Of a stretch of 37,292 nucleotides of DNA, positions 1 to 5,853 are shown piece by piece. The notes beneath the pieces are model-generated. The model was given only the letters and a program-made list of their open reading frames with translations. It had not been told where the DNA came from and did no database searches. The DNA lies in the IMG/VR virus record IMGVR_UViG_3300006947_000033, positions 1-37,292 of that record, one strand, 5' to 3'. This DNA is from a virus. A program made the position numbers and the translations under genes. The first letter of the stretch is position 1. Each line of letters starts with the position of its first letter.

Positions 1-15
1 ATGGTTGGAGTCGAA

Positions 16-345
16 ATGAGTGAATATACGCCAGACAACTGGGTAGTACTAAAGATCAAAGAAGGCAAAGGCACATTCCCTTTCTACAAAGTATTAGGAG
101 GATGGAGTGGTGGTTACTTAGGTGGTGACAGTTGGCGAATGAACAGCGGTGTTACCCAAGTTAAAGAAGATGGTGACTACTATGAATTCTATGGCGAAAG
201 TGGTTCTTGTTATAGATGCCACAAAGAAGTTTATGGTTTGCGTATGAATAACGCAGGCGTCTATAATCAGTTAAGAGAACAACAGCAATTCGAAGGGCAA
301 GTACAAATGATGCCCGAAGATACTGATTGGAGTAAACTACTATGA
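16..345 (+). CDS. hypothetical small phage protein
   Basis: Protein of 109 aa; I do not recognise the family. An ATG at position 1 is in frame, but the GGAG at 7-10 lies five bases before the ATG at 16 and makes that the likely start. The product is soluble and rich in Gly and Tyr in its first half, with a C-rich patch (SCYRCHKE) that could bind metal. It overlaps the next gene by ATGA at 342-345, which suggests translational coupling. Function unknown. Confidence 0.7.
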   Translation: MSEYTPDNWVVLKIKEGKGTFPFYKVLGGWSGGYLGGDSWRMNSGVTQVKEDGDYYEFYGESGSCYRCHKEVYGLRMNNAGVYNQLREQQQFEGQVQMMPEDTDWSKLL

Positions 346-509
346 GACGTGGTGAGAAAAGTTTGGAAGTAAGAGCAAAGCAACACATCTCTATTTGTTG
401 TAAGACTCTCTGCGAGAGAGAGATAGTAGAAGAATACATCAATCAATTAGAAGAGAGAGTAAAAGAACTTGAGAAAATGGTGGAGAATCTGGGCAAAGAG
501 TCTAGGTGA
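342..509 (+). CDS. small coiled-coil protein
   Basis: A 55-aa protein starting in the ATGA overlap with the upstream gene. Its N-terminal half is basic with three cysteines (ICCKTLC). Its C-terminal half (about residues 28-50) is Glu/Lys rich with heptad-like Leu/Val/Ile spacing, so a short coiled coil is likely. No family recognised. Its 3' end overlaps the next predicted gene in another frame. Confidence 0.55.
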   Translation: MRRGEKSLEVRAKQHISICCKTLCEREIVEEYINQLEERVKELEKMVENLGKESR

Positions 510-648
510 GAAAGTTGGTGAGACGGACAAGCAAGCAAACACTGTTGCAGGTATCAGGACAGTGTGGTGGTTGACTCACATGGCAACTTGTGTCGCAATC
601 ATTCTTAATGCCATTGCCAATCATGGATTAGGATTAATAGGATTATGA
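469..648 (+). CDS. small membrane-anchored protein, TTG start
   Basis: A 59-aa reading frame with no ATG until far inside; the best start is TTG at 469, behind a GAGAG stretch near 452-458. The product has a basic Trp-rich head, a polar ETDKQANTVAG segment and a C-terminal hydrophobic stretch (about residues 32-59) that should span the membrane. Similar short proteins ending in an ANTVAGIRT-Trp-Trp helix occur in T4-like marine phages (from memory). It overlaps the upstream gene by 41 bases and the next gene by ATGA. The start codon is the uncertain part. Confidence 0.5.
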   Translation: MRKWWRIWAKSLGEKVGETDKQANTVAGIRTVWWLTHMATCVAIILNAIANHGLGLIGL

Positions 649-839
649 ACGAACGAATAAAAGAACTTGCTTTACAGTCTGGATTAGAAATGTGCAGTTG
701 TGGTTGTGATATGCCTACTCGACAATCTGCGGAATTCGCTAAGTTGATTATACAGGAATGTTCTGCCGTGGCAAGTGACAATGATTACTATCGCTCTGCG
801 GGTACTGCGGTTAGAGAACATTTCGGAGTTGAAGATTGA
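645..839 (+). CDS. small conserved phage protein (MNERIKELA type)
   Basis: A 64-aa protein starting in an ATGA overlap. It begins MNERIKELALQSG and ends with REHFGVED, a layout I recognise from short conserved proteins of T4-like cyanophages. A CSCGCDMPT stretch near residues 17-25 carries three closely spaced cysteines, so metal binding is possible but untested. Its function is unknown. It shares its last bases with a TTG-started gene. Confidence 0.65.
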   Translation: MNERIKELALQSGLEMCSCGCDMPTRQSAEFAKLIIQECSAVASDNDYYRSAGTAVREHFGVED

Positions 840-1258
840 ACGAAGACGAACGAGTTGCAAGAGTCGAGGGTCAACTTAGTCCTGAAGTTCAATCAGAGTT
901 CTCTGGCAGTACAATGTCTAAAGCAGGTAGACTTGCAATGGAACTTAATGCCGAGCGTAAAAGACTCAAAGAAGAAATGGAAGTTCTTCAGTTAGAAGTC
1001 GAAGATTTAAAACCTGCAACTCCTACAGGAACTGTTGATAGTTATATCAAGTGGGTAGCAACTATACTTGGCGTGGTTGGAGTATTCATTATGAGCGCAG
1101 GGTTTGGCACAGCAGGTCAGATATGTTATGCATCTGCCGCAACTTGTTGGGTGTATGTGGGTCATTGTTGGAATGACAAAGCGATTATGATTGGTAGTGC
1201 TATAAGTGGTACTGCGGTATTAATGTCCTTAGTAGAAGTTTTAATGGAGCAAGTTTAA
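836..1258 (+). CDS. membrane protein with coiled-coil head, paralogue of the gene at 3021
   Basis: A 140-aa protein. The TTG start at 836 is supported by GGAG at 825-828, seven bases upstream, and by overlap with the previous stop. Residues 28-60 form a charged, probably coiled-coil helix. Three hydrophobic segments follow at about 71-90, 95-112 and 116-136. The membrane part aligns with the protein at 3021-3314: both have T-[VI]-D-x-Y-[IV]-K-W before the first helix and W-[NK]-D-[KR]-A-[IL] before the last. This suggests duplication within one small phage membrane family. It recalls short membrane proteins of cyanophages. Role unknown. Confidence 0.75.
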   Translation: MNEDERVARVEGQLSPEVQSEFSGSTMSKAGRLAMELNAERKRLKEEMEVLQLEVEDLKPATPTGTVDSYIKWVATILGVVGVFIMSAGFGTAGQICYASAATCWVYVGHCWNDKAIMIGSAISGTAVLMSLVEVLMEQV

Positions 1259-1259
1259 C

Positions 1260-1595
1260 ATGTCAATAACATCAACACCCGATGCACTAGATGTATTGCG
1301 TAAACGTCTTGAGGGACGTACCGATTGTGATATTCGAGTAAAAGTAAACAAAGCAGGTTGTAGTGGATACGCCTATGAGATGGAATACTCTTATGTAAGA
1401 AACGATGATGATATAATTATTCCACTAGAGGAAGTTTCTTTAGTGGTTGATCCCAAAAGTATATTGTTTCTACAAGGAACAAGATTGGAGTATACTGTCG
1501 AAGGATTCAATGAAGGGTTTCAGTTCGTCAACCCTAATGTAACTGGCGAATGTGGATGTGGAGAGAGTTTTTATTATGATACAACAACAGTTTAG
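1260..1595 (+). CDS. IscA/HesB-like A-type iron-sulfur carrier
   Basis: A 111-aa protein of the HesB/IscA family. The three cluster-binding cysteines are present: C34 in AGCSGY, and C98 and C100 in the ECGCGESF motif near the C terminus. The length is typical for the family. A-type carriers hold and hand over Fe-S clusters to apo-proteins, and phage versions are known in cyanophages. In this genome likely clients include the two radical SAM proteins at 28689 and 31014 (inference). The start ATG has GGAG about ten bases upstream. Confidence 0.92.
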   Translation: MSITSTPDALDVLRKRLEGRTDCDIRVKVNKAGCSGYAYEMEYSYVRNDDDIIIPLEEVSLVVDPKSILFLQGTRLEYTVEGFNEGFQFVNPNVTGECGCGESFYYDTTTV

Positions 1596-1833
1596 ATTTT
1601 ACGACAAATTCCCTGATCAACTGTGTTTGGATGTTACTCAAGAACAACCGCAACCAGATTACTCAAATTCTTTAACATCGATCAATGGTGATGGTTTATG
1701 CTTCATCGATGACACTTATGCTACCTCTATGAACTATACCGTTAACCTCAATAATGTAGTATTTAATGATGACGAGAAACCTTCGCTATTTAAAAGAATC
1801 GTTTTAAAACAATTAGGAATAAAATACAAATGA
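1576..1833 (+). CDS. hypothetical protein
   Basis: An 85-aa protein beginning MIQQQFRFYDKF. A longer in-frame reading exists from 1552, but the ATG at 1576 has GAGAG at 1561-1567 in front of it and is preferred. It overlaps the end of the iscA-like gene in another frame. It is acidic in the middle, has a basic C terminus (LFKRIVLKQLGIKYK) and shows no membrane segment. No family recognised. Confidence 0.6.
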   Translation: MIQQQFRFYDKFPDQLCLDVTQEQPQPDYSNSLTSINGDGLCFIDDTYATSMNYTVNLNNVVFNDDEKPSLFKRIVLKQLGIKYK

Positions 1834-2186
1834 AATACTTCTGGATGGGTTTAGGTTGGTTGTGTGTTGTATTAGCATATGTTGGTTTCGTCACACCTGG
1901 AATTCCATTCAGTCACTTTCTGTTGGGTGCAGTCTATTGCTTCTCGAAGTCTAGTCCTCGAATGGAGAAGTGGTTATATAATCATCCTTGGTTCGGTGAG
2001 TTTCTTACCAACTGGAAAGAGAAAAAGATATTCCCAGTCAAAGCAAAGATCGGCATGGTCGTTATGATGTCATCTTCCCTCATTATTATGTACTACACTG
2101 TACCTAATATCATGTTAGTTGTCTATGCGGGTGTCACCATGGCACTAGTTGCTACCTTTGTCTGGTGGAAATACCCATCGTCATAA
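1830..2186 (+). CDS. DUF454 (YbaN-like) inner-membrane protein
   Basis: A 118-aa protein matching DUF454, a small bacterial inner-membrane family that includes E. coli YbaN. Diagnostic parts are a first hydrophobic helix (5-22) ending in a TPGIPF motif, the loop CFSKSSPRMEKWLYNHPWFG (37-56), a W-x-E-K-K-x-F-P-V-K-A-K stretch, and two C-terminal hydrophobic helices (about 74-92 and 93-112). The family has no known reaction. Presence in a phage suggests a gene taken from a bacterial host. It overlaps the previous gene by four bases and ends within a hairpin region. Confidence 0.85.
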   Translation: MKYFWMGLGWLCVVLAYVGFVTPGIPFSHFLLGAVYCFSKSSPRMEKWLYNHPWFGEFLTNWKEKKIFPVKAKIGMVVMMSSSLIIMYYTVPNIMLVVYAGVTMALVATFVWWKYPSS

Positions 2187-2211
2187 GTTCCATGAATGAT
2201 GGGTATTCATG
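2171..2211 (+). repeat. two mutually exclusive stem-loops before promoter 1
   Basis: ATACCCATC (2171-2179) is perfectly complementary to GATGGGTAT (2198-2206), giving a nine-base-pair stem. CATGAAT (2191-2197) can instead pair with ATTCATG (2205-2211). The two share bases and cannot form together. The first overlaps the end of the DUF454 gene. There is no T-tract, so a classical terminator is not clear. Confidence 0.6.
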
Positions 2212-2229
2212 AGATAAATGGCGAAAGTG

Positions 2230-2257
2230 TTGACACCATCTCCAGTTATGATATAAT
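2230..2257 (+). promoter_or_regulatory. sigma70-type promoter with extended -10 (P1)
   Basis: TTGACA at 2230-2235 and TATAAT at 2252-2257, separated by 16 bases, with TGA directly before the -10 box (extended -10). It lies in a gene-free gap and would drive the genes from 2288. The surrounding sequence is repeated at 5107-5142. Confidence 0.88.
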
Positions 2258-2287
2258 AGTACCTCATTAGACAGATAGAGACTTATT

Positions 2288-2584
2288 ATGAAAGACAGAA
2301 TATTCAACTATGCCCACACTGATGATACTAACAAGTTCTACTTCAATCGTGTTACCGACGAGTTCACCACCAAGATGAATTGGTATGATAACGATGACGT
2401 TGATATGATTGTCGTTGACGCAACCAATACCTCACAAGAGACTGACAACATATTCTCTTTCATCTATAAGACAGAACCTAACACTGATCAAGTATGGATG
2501 CGCTTTGCCAATGAGTTCGAATGTCGCAACACTGACTTGATTCTTGATCCAACTAAACCCGCTTACATGATACAGGTGAAATAA
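2288..2584 (+). CDS. hypothetical early protein
   Basis: A 98-aa acidic, soluble protein, first gene after promoter P1. It has many aromatic residues and Asp (YFNRVTDEF, NWYDNDDVDMIVVD), as often seen in small phage proteins that bind host factors, but no family is recognised. Its stop codon overlaps the next start (AATAATG). Confidence 0.7.
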   Translation: MKDRIFNYAHTDDTNKFYFNRVTDEFTTKMNWYDNDDVDMIVVDATNTSQETDNIFSFIYKTEPNTDQVWMRFANEFECRNTDLILDPTKPAYMIQVK

Positions 2585-2853
2585 TGAAAGCAATTACTTA
2601 TATATCTGACCCTAGTCACTCTTACCTTAAAGTTCCTGCTAGTGTTGTTGAGAACCTTGGTTTCATGAACAAAATCTCTGAGTACTCTTTCTTTAACGGG
2701 ACTTCAGTCTGGTTAGAATGTGATTGTGATGCTCAGTTGTTCTTTGATGCTCTTGATGAGAGAGGAATCGAAGAACCTCTTATCAAACACCAATCACTGA
2801 ATTTTCAAGCACCATTTCGACTGCTTCCACGATTTACTCACAATGCAGCATAA
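2584..2853 (+). CDS. small conserved phage protein (ISDPSHSYLKVP type)
   Basis: An 89-aa protein. It has an N-terminal ITYISDPSHSYLKVPASVVENLG stretch (about residues 4-26), an ISEYSFF motif and a DCDAQLFFDAL helix. I recall this layout, commonly as DPGHGWL...ECDA, in small uncharacterised proteins from many tailed phages. It is soluble and acidic. It is coupled to the previous gene by an overlapping stop/start and shares promoter P1. Function unknown. Confidence 0.7.
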   Translation: MKAITYISDPSHSYLKVPASVVENLGFMNKISEYSFFNGTSVWLECDCDAQLFFDALDERGIEEPLIKHQSLNFQAPFRLLPRFTHNAA

Positions 2854-2855
2854 TT

Positions 2856-3017
2856 ATGATGAATAAACTGAATCTTGTATTAGGTAGTTTGATGATGATG
2901 GGTGCTGTTGGTGCAATCGAGACTGGCAGTATGACACTCAGTACTGCTATGGTGTTTGGTGTGATTGGTTCAATCGCCGCAGTCTACAGTGCATATAAAC
3001 TTAATGAAGAGTATTAA
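2856..3017 (+). CDS. small two-helix membrane protein
   Basis: A 53-aa protein starting at tandem ATG codons (2856 and 2859). Residues 5-20 and 31-47 are hydrophobic and glycine-rich, separated by a short polar turn (IETGSMT). This predicts a membrane hairpin with a charged C terminus (KLNEEY). Three more genes in this region encode small membrane proteins. No family recognised; a phage membrane modifier is possible. Confidence 0.6.
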   Translation: MMNKLNLVLGSLMMMGAVGAIETGSMTLSTAMVFGVIGSIAAVYSAYKLNEEY

Positions 3018-3020
3018 ATA

Positions 3021-3314
3021 ATGACAGAGTTCACCCCCGAAGAGTTGAAAAACTCCAAACGAATCTTCAAGTCGGCAACACCAAAGTATACTATTGATTG
3101 GTATGTCAAGTGGTTTGCCTCTGTTATGGTTCTCTCTGCAATGTCAGTACGAGGAATTGAGGGATTGATGTACTACGATCTCGCCTTGTCATACATTGGA
3201 TTGATCGGGTGGTTAGCAGTCTCGTTCATGTGGAAAGATAGAGCATTGATTTGTGTAAACGGTGTTGGTCTTGTGTTACTATCAAAGAATATTCTTTCTC
3301 TGTGGGCAGCATAA
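3021..3314 (+). CDS. three-helix membrane protein, paralogue of the gene at 836
   Basis: A 97-aa protein starting three bases after the previous stop. After a polar N-terminal 20 residues come hydrophobic segments at about 30-43, 55-71 and 75-95. T-I-D-W-Y-V-K-W (24-31) and W-K-D-R-A-L (71-76) align with T-V-D-S-Y-I-K-W and W-N-D-K-A-I in the protein at 836-1258, so the two appear to be diverged copies. The present copy lacks the coiled-coil head. Function unknown. Confidence 0.72.
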   Translation: MTEFTPEELKNSKRIFKSATPKYTIDWYVKWFASVMVLSAMSVRGIEGLMYYDLALSYIGLIGWLAVSFMWKDRALICVNGVGLVLLSKNILSLWAA

Positions 3315-3330
3315 GAATGCAGGTTCTTAT
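3311..3330 (+). repeat. stem-loop overlapping the stop of the 3021 gene
   Basis: ATAAGAA (3311-3317) and TTCTTAT (3324-3330) form a seven-base-pair stem with a six-base loop. The stop codon lies in the left arm. The right arm is the beginning of a 24-base element repeated at 4124-4147. Confidence 0.55.
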
Positions 3331-3345
3331 AACAAAATGTTCTAA
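3322..3345 (+). repeat. 24-bp direct repeat, copy A
   Basis: A perfect 24-base match to 4124-4147; both copies begin GGTTCTTATAACAAAATG. Each copy lies just upstream of a promoter (P2 and P3), so the pair looks like a duplicated regulatory cassette. Confidence 0.85.
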
Positions 3346-3363
3346 AAATAATTGAGAAAAAGG

Positions 3364-3391
3364 TAGACAAGAACTCCAGATATGATATAAT
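3364..3391 (+). promoter_or_regulatory. sigma70-type promoter with extended -10 (P2)
   Basis: TAGACA at 3364-3369 (one mismatch to consensus) and TATAAT at 3386-3391, spacer 16, with TGA before the -10 box. It drives the gene at 3429. Confidence 0.8.
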
Positions 3392-3428
3392 AAGTACTTA
3401 GTTAATCGAGATGAAGAGAGAATATATT

Positions 3429-3983
3429 ATGAATGATTTAATTGCGATGTACGAAGAACAGGGTCTTACCCTTGTACTAGACGAAGAAAGAAATATTGCT
3501 CGTTGTGACCGTCCTGCTCCACGAAGTCGTTTAGGTTTCAAGAGCGAGTTTCACACTCGTTACCAAAGTGTTGAGCGTATGATTCTAGTATGTACTCAAT
3601 TCATCGAAAACCGTATTGCCAATCAGAAAGCGAAAGAAGAATATAAGATCACTCAGAAGATAAAGAAAGTCGCTCTTGCCGCAGATGTTAAAGTTGGTGA
3701 CTTGTTCGTTGACAGTTGGGGTTATGAGCAAACCAATGTTGATGCTTACCAAGTTGTTGCTAAACCTAGTGCGACTACTGTAATCGTTCGTGAGATTGGT
3801 TACGCTACTGTTAAAGATTCTGAAGGTTATGATTGTGAAAATGTTCGTCTTGTTCCTAACTCTTTCAAGGGTGAAGAGATGACCAAGAGATTAAACAACT
3901 ACGGTGGTTTCAAGACTTACAGTCACTCAAGTGCTTCAAAGACTACTGCTGATGCTACTCACTACCGTTCATGGTACTACTAA
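3429..3983 (+). CDS. hypothetical early protein
   Basis: A 184-aa protein beginning MNDLIAMYEEQG. An in-frame ATG exists at 3411, but the GAGAG at 3416-3420 sits nine bases before 3429. The same GAGAGAATATATTATG leader precedes the next gene at 3997. The first 70 residues are charged with an Arg-rich patch (CDRPAPRSRLGFKSEFHTRY). Residues 95-150 look like a small beta domain (VGDLFVDSWG...VDAYQVV...TTVIVREIG), reminiscent of phage proteins with an SH3-like fold. The C terminus is Ser/Tyr/Thr-rich. No family recognised. Confidence 0.7.
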   Translation: MNDLIAMYEEQGLTLVLDEERNIARCDRPAPRSRLGFKSEFHTRYQSVERMILVCTQFIENRIANQKAKEEYKITQKIKKVALAADVKVGDLFVDSWGYEQTNVDAYQVVAKPSATTVIVREIGYATVKDSEGYDCENVRLVPNSFKGEEMTKRLNNYGGFKTYSHSSASKTTADATHYRSWYY

Positions 3984-3996
3984 GAGAGAATATATT

Positions 3997-4134
3997 ATGA
4001 AAAATGAAGTTTCTGTGTTGATGAATGACCTCGTTATGCTGATTGAAGCAAGCGAGTGTTATAACGAAACGTACTACAACAGCGAGTACAAGCGAATAAT
4101 TAATCGAATCATTGAACTAGGAGGGTTCTTATAA
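3997..4134 (+). CDS. small acidic protein
   Basis: A 45-aa protein beginning MKNEVSVLMNDLVMLIEA. The start is set by a GAGAGAATATATT leader identical to the one before the gene at 3429. The N terminus MNDL also resembles that gene, so its beginning may have arisen with the duplicated leader. Mostly helical by eye, ending IINRIIELGGFL. Its stop codon lies inside the 24-base repeat at 4124. No family recognised. Confidence 0.55.
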   Translation: MKNEVSVLMNDLVMLIEASECYNETYYNSEYKRIINRIIELGGFL

Positions 4135-4147
4135 CAAAATGTTCTAA
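4124..4147 (+). repeat. 24-bp direct repeat, copy B
   Basis: Perfect copy of 3322-3345. It overlaps the last codons of the 3997 gene and lies nine bases before the -35 box of promoter P3. Confidence 0.85.
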
Positions 4148-4155
4148 GAAAGGTG

Positions 4156-4184
4156 TTGACAAAACATCATATCCATGAGATAAT
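4156..4184 (+). promoter_or_regulatory. sigma70-type promoter with extended -10 (P3)
   Basis: TTGACA at 4156-4161 and GATAAT at 4179-4184, spacer 17, with a TG dinucleotide just before the -10 box. The following AGTACC matches the start region of P1. It drives the HD hydrolase gene. Confidence 0.82.
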
Positions 4185-4216
4185 AGTACCCTATTGAGAT
4201 GAGAGAGTTATTAGTT

Positions 4217-4705
4217 ATGTTAGTTGAAGCGATCCAGTTTGCCACCGAGATGCACAAAAGTCAGGTACGAAAGTATACTGGTGAAGCATATATCACCCAC
4301 CCTGTTGCCGTTGCTGATCTTGTTGAAGAGTATATGAATGCCAATGGTTACAGCGAAGATGAGATCATGGATGCCATGACCATCGCCGTCTTGCACGATA
4401 CTGTCGAAGACACCGAAGCAACCGAGGAAGACATCTTCCAGATGTACGGTGCTGATATTGCCACTGGTGTTTGGTTCTTGACTAAGTGTCCTGACTATGT
4501 AGGTAACAGACGTATTCGTAAGAAGATCTGCGAAGACCGTCTTGCTCGTGCTCCAGAAATTATTAAAATCATTAAGACATTTGATATGTACCACAACAGT
4601 CTAACCTTGGAAAGAGATGACCCTAAGTTCTACAAGGTCTTCATGGTCGAGACTGTCAGTTTGTTGAGCGCAATGAACACTACTGAAATCTTTCCGAAGA
4701 AGTAA
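4217..4705 (+). CDS. HD-domain hydrolase, SpoT/MESH1-like (putative alarmone hydrolase)
   Basis: A 162-aa protein that is essentially one RelA/SpoT-type HD hydrolase domain. Visible motifs: H13-x-x-Q-x-R-K with Y25-x-x-H28-P (first metal ligand region), H60-D61 followed by E64-D65, and D123 with H126-N127 in place of the usual D-R-x-H-N. The synthetase and TGS/ACT domains of long Rel proteins are absent, so by homology it would cleave the 3' pyrophosphate of (p)ppGpp or the phosphate of a related nucleotide. GAGAG at 4203-4207 favours the start at 4217 over an in-frame ATG at 4199. It has its own promoter, P3. Confidence 0.85.
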   Translation: MLVEAIQFATEMHKSQVRKYTGEAYITHPVAVADLVEEYMNANGYSEDEIMDAMTIAVLHDTVEDTEATEEDIFQMYGADIATGVWFLTKCPDYVGNRRIRKKICEDRLARAPEIIKIIKTFDMYHNSLTLERDDPKFYKVFMVETVSLLSAMNTTEIFPKK

Positions 4706-4730
4706 CTACTTAAATTATTGGAGATATATT

Positions 4731-5084
4731 ATGGGTATTCACGTAAACATTTATAAGCAAGCAAGAGACGAAGATTCTATGTTCGGTAACGTGGACTGCA
4801 CCGCTGGTGGTGAGTCAAGTTACGCAAAAGGTTTCACTGTGATGAACTGTGAAGGACCGTTCGAACCTTGTATGGATTATCCTGCCGCTGAACTTGTGAT
4901 GGCAGAACCGATCGGTGGAAGAAAGATTCTTAGACTGTTTCCAGTTTCTAAGTTGAACAACAACATGACCATGTTTGGCGGAAACTATGCTAGTACTTCT
5001 GACTCAAGGTTCTCAAGTCTTTGCGACAAGTTACTTGGCGGTACGTTCTTCGGTGCGGTTGCTGTCTTTGATAGAGTTGAGTGA
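4731..5084 (+). CDS. hypothetical protein
   Basis: A 117-aa soluble protein with a TTGGAG ribosome-binding site ten bases before ATG. It has several cysteines (C24, C40, C47, C97), a Gly/Met-rich centre and a C terminus GTFFGAVAVFDRVE that looks like a buried beta strand. It is probably a compact alpha/beta protein. No family recognised. It follows the HD hydrolase in the same transcription unit. Confidence 0.65.
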   Translation: MGIHVNIYKQARDEDSMFGNVDCTAGGESSYAKGFTVMNCEGPFEPCMDYPAAELVMAEPIGGRKILRLFPVSKLNNNMTMFGGNYASTSDSRFSSLCDKLLGGTFFGAVAVFDRVE

Positions 5085-5085
5085 G

Positions 5086-5113
5086 ATTCATCTGATGAAT
5101 AATCACTATTCAT
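5086..5113 (+). repeat. alternative hairpins before promoter P4
   Basis: ATGAAT at 5095-5100 can pair with ATTCAT at 5086-5091 or with ATTCAT at 5108-5113. This is the same either/or layout as at 2171-2211. TATTCATGAGA is shared with 2204-2214, and the similarity continues into the -35 region. Confidence 0.6.
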
Positions 5114-5132
5114 GAGAAAAATGTGAAAAGTG

Positions 5133-5160
5133 TTGACACCCTGTGTAGATATGTTATAAT
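5133..5160 (+). promoter_or_regulatory. sigma70-type promoter with extended -10 (P4)
   Basis: TTGACA at 5133-5138 and TATAAT at 5155-5160, spacer 16, with TGT before the -10 box. Transcription should start around 5167, which rules out the in-frame TTG at 5163 as a start for the next gene. Confidence 0.88.
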
Positions 5161-5189
5161 GGTTGTACGAATTGAGAGAGAGATTAAAT

Positions 5190-5573
5190 ATGTTATATAA
5201 TGATTACAACGAAATCCCCGCAAACCTTCGCCGAGTTATCCTTGATGAGACGCTAGAGAAGCGTATAAACAAAGTGCCTTTGTCACTATGTAATCGAATC
5301 ATCGATGATCATGAGCGACATGAGGCAGAGATGGAAACACTTCGCCACTTCAGTGTTCAATATAAGAAGGGCAGTGTCACTAAGACATTCGAATACACAA
5401 GTGGTCAAGAAGCGTTGACCGCACTTGATCAGATGATTGGTTATGATGATAGAGACTTGTCTGTTGTTGCTGTTCTGAAGCAAGCAGATAGAGTTATTCG
5501 TGGATACTTCAACGGTCAGTGGATTGTCCCTGCTCCGAAAGATGCTGTTAAATTTAATAAGGTTGGTGTTTAA
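5190..5573 (+). CDS. hypothetical early protein
   Basis: A 127-aa protein beginning MLYNDYNEIP. The upstream in-frame TTG at 5163 lies before the expected transcript start of P4, and GAGAGAG precedes 5190, so 5190 is chosen. The first 50 residues are helical and charged (NLRRVILDETLEKRINKVPLSL). The rest has a strand-rich look with VQYKKGSVTKTFEY and a C-terminal GQWIVPAPKDAVKF. No family recognised. Confidence 0.68.
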   Translation: MLYNDYNEIPANLRRVILDETLEKRINKVPLSLCNRIIDDHERHEAEMETLRHFSVQYKKGSVTKTFEYTSGQEALTALDQMIGYDDRDLSVVAVLKQADRVIRGYFNGQWIVPAPKDAVKFNKVGV

Positions 5574-5574
5574 T

Positions 5575-5853
5575 ATGATTATTGATAAAATTACTGTTAT
5601 TACTGCAAAACAAATTCCTACTAAAGATACTTCGTTTATACAGGATATGTACACAGCAATTACTGTACGTGAGTTGTACGCAGTAGTAAAAAAGAAAGCA
5701 TTGGCGATAGCAAAAGATTTAGAATTGCAGACCCAAGGCAAAGCGCGTGTTAGCGTTGAGATGGTAGAGGGTGCGGGTGGTTTACCTTGCGCAGATATTT
5801 GGAGTTACGGAAGCATTACAAATCAAGTCTTCTGTACAGATGAAGAGGTATAA
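5575..5853 (+). CDS. hypothetical small protein
   Basis: A 92-aa protein beginning MIIDKITVITAKQ, starting one base after the previous stop. The frame is open further upstream, but only within the previous gene. It contains one long helix (about 28-52, ELYAVVKKKALAIAKDLELQ) followed by a strand-like KARVSVEMVEG. It could be a small alpha/beta domain. No family recognised. Confidence 0.6.
   Translation: MIIDKITVITAKQIPTKDTSFIQDMYTAITVRELYAVVKKKALAIAKDLELQTQGKARVSVEMVEGAGGLPCADIWSYGSITNQVFCTDEEV

Noticed and set aside
4199-4216. Upstream ATG for the HD hydrolase (also 3411 and 24577 for their genes)
   Set aside because: The ribosome-binding sequence lies downstream of these codons, or the start overlap with the previous stop fits the later ATG better.
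5163-5189. TTG start for the gene after promoter P4
   Set aside because: It lies upstream of, or at, the expected transcription start.
5286-5741. Long open frame on the minus strand
   Set aside because: It is antisense to two plus-strand genes with ribosome-binding sites, and the product has no recognisable features. The same applies to minus-strand frames at 161-442, 15054-15398 and 24600-25040.
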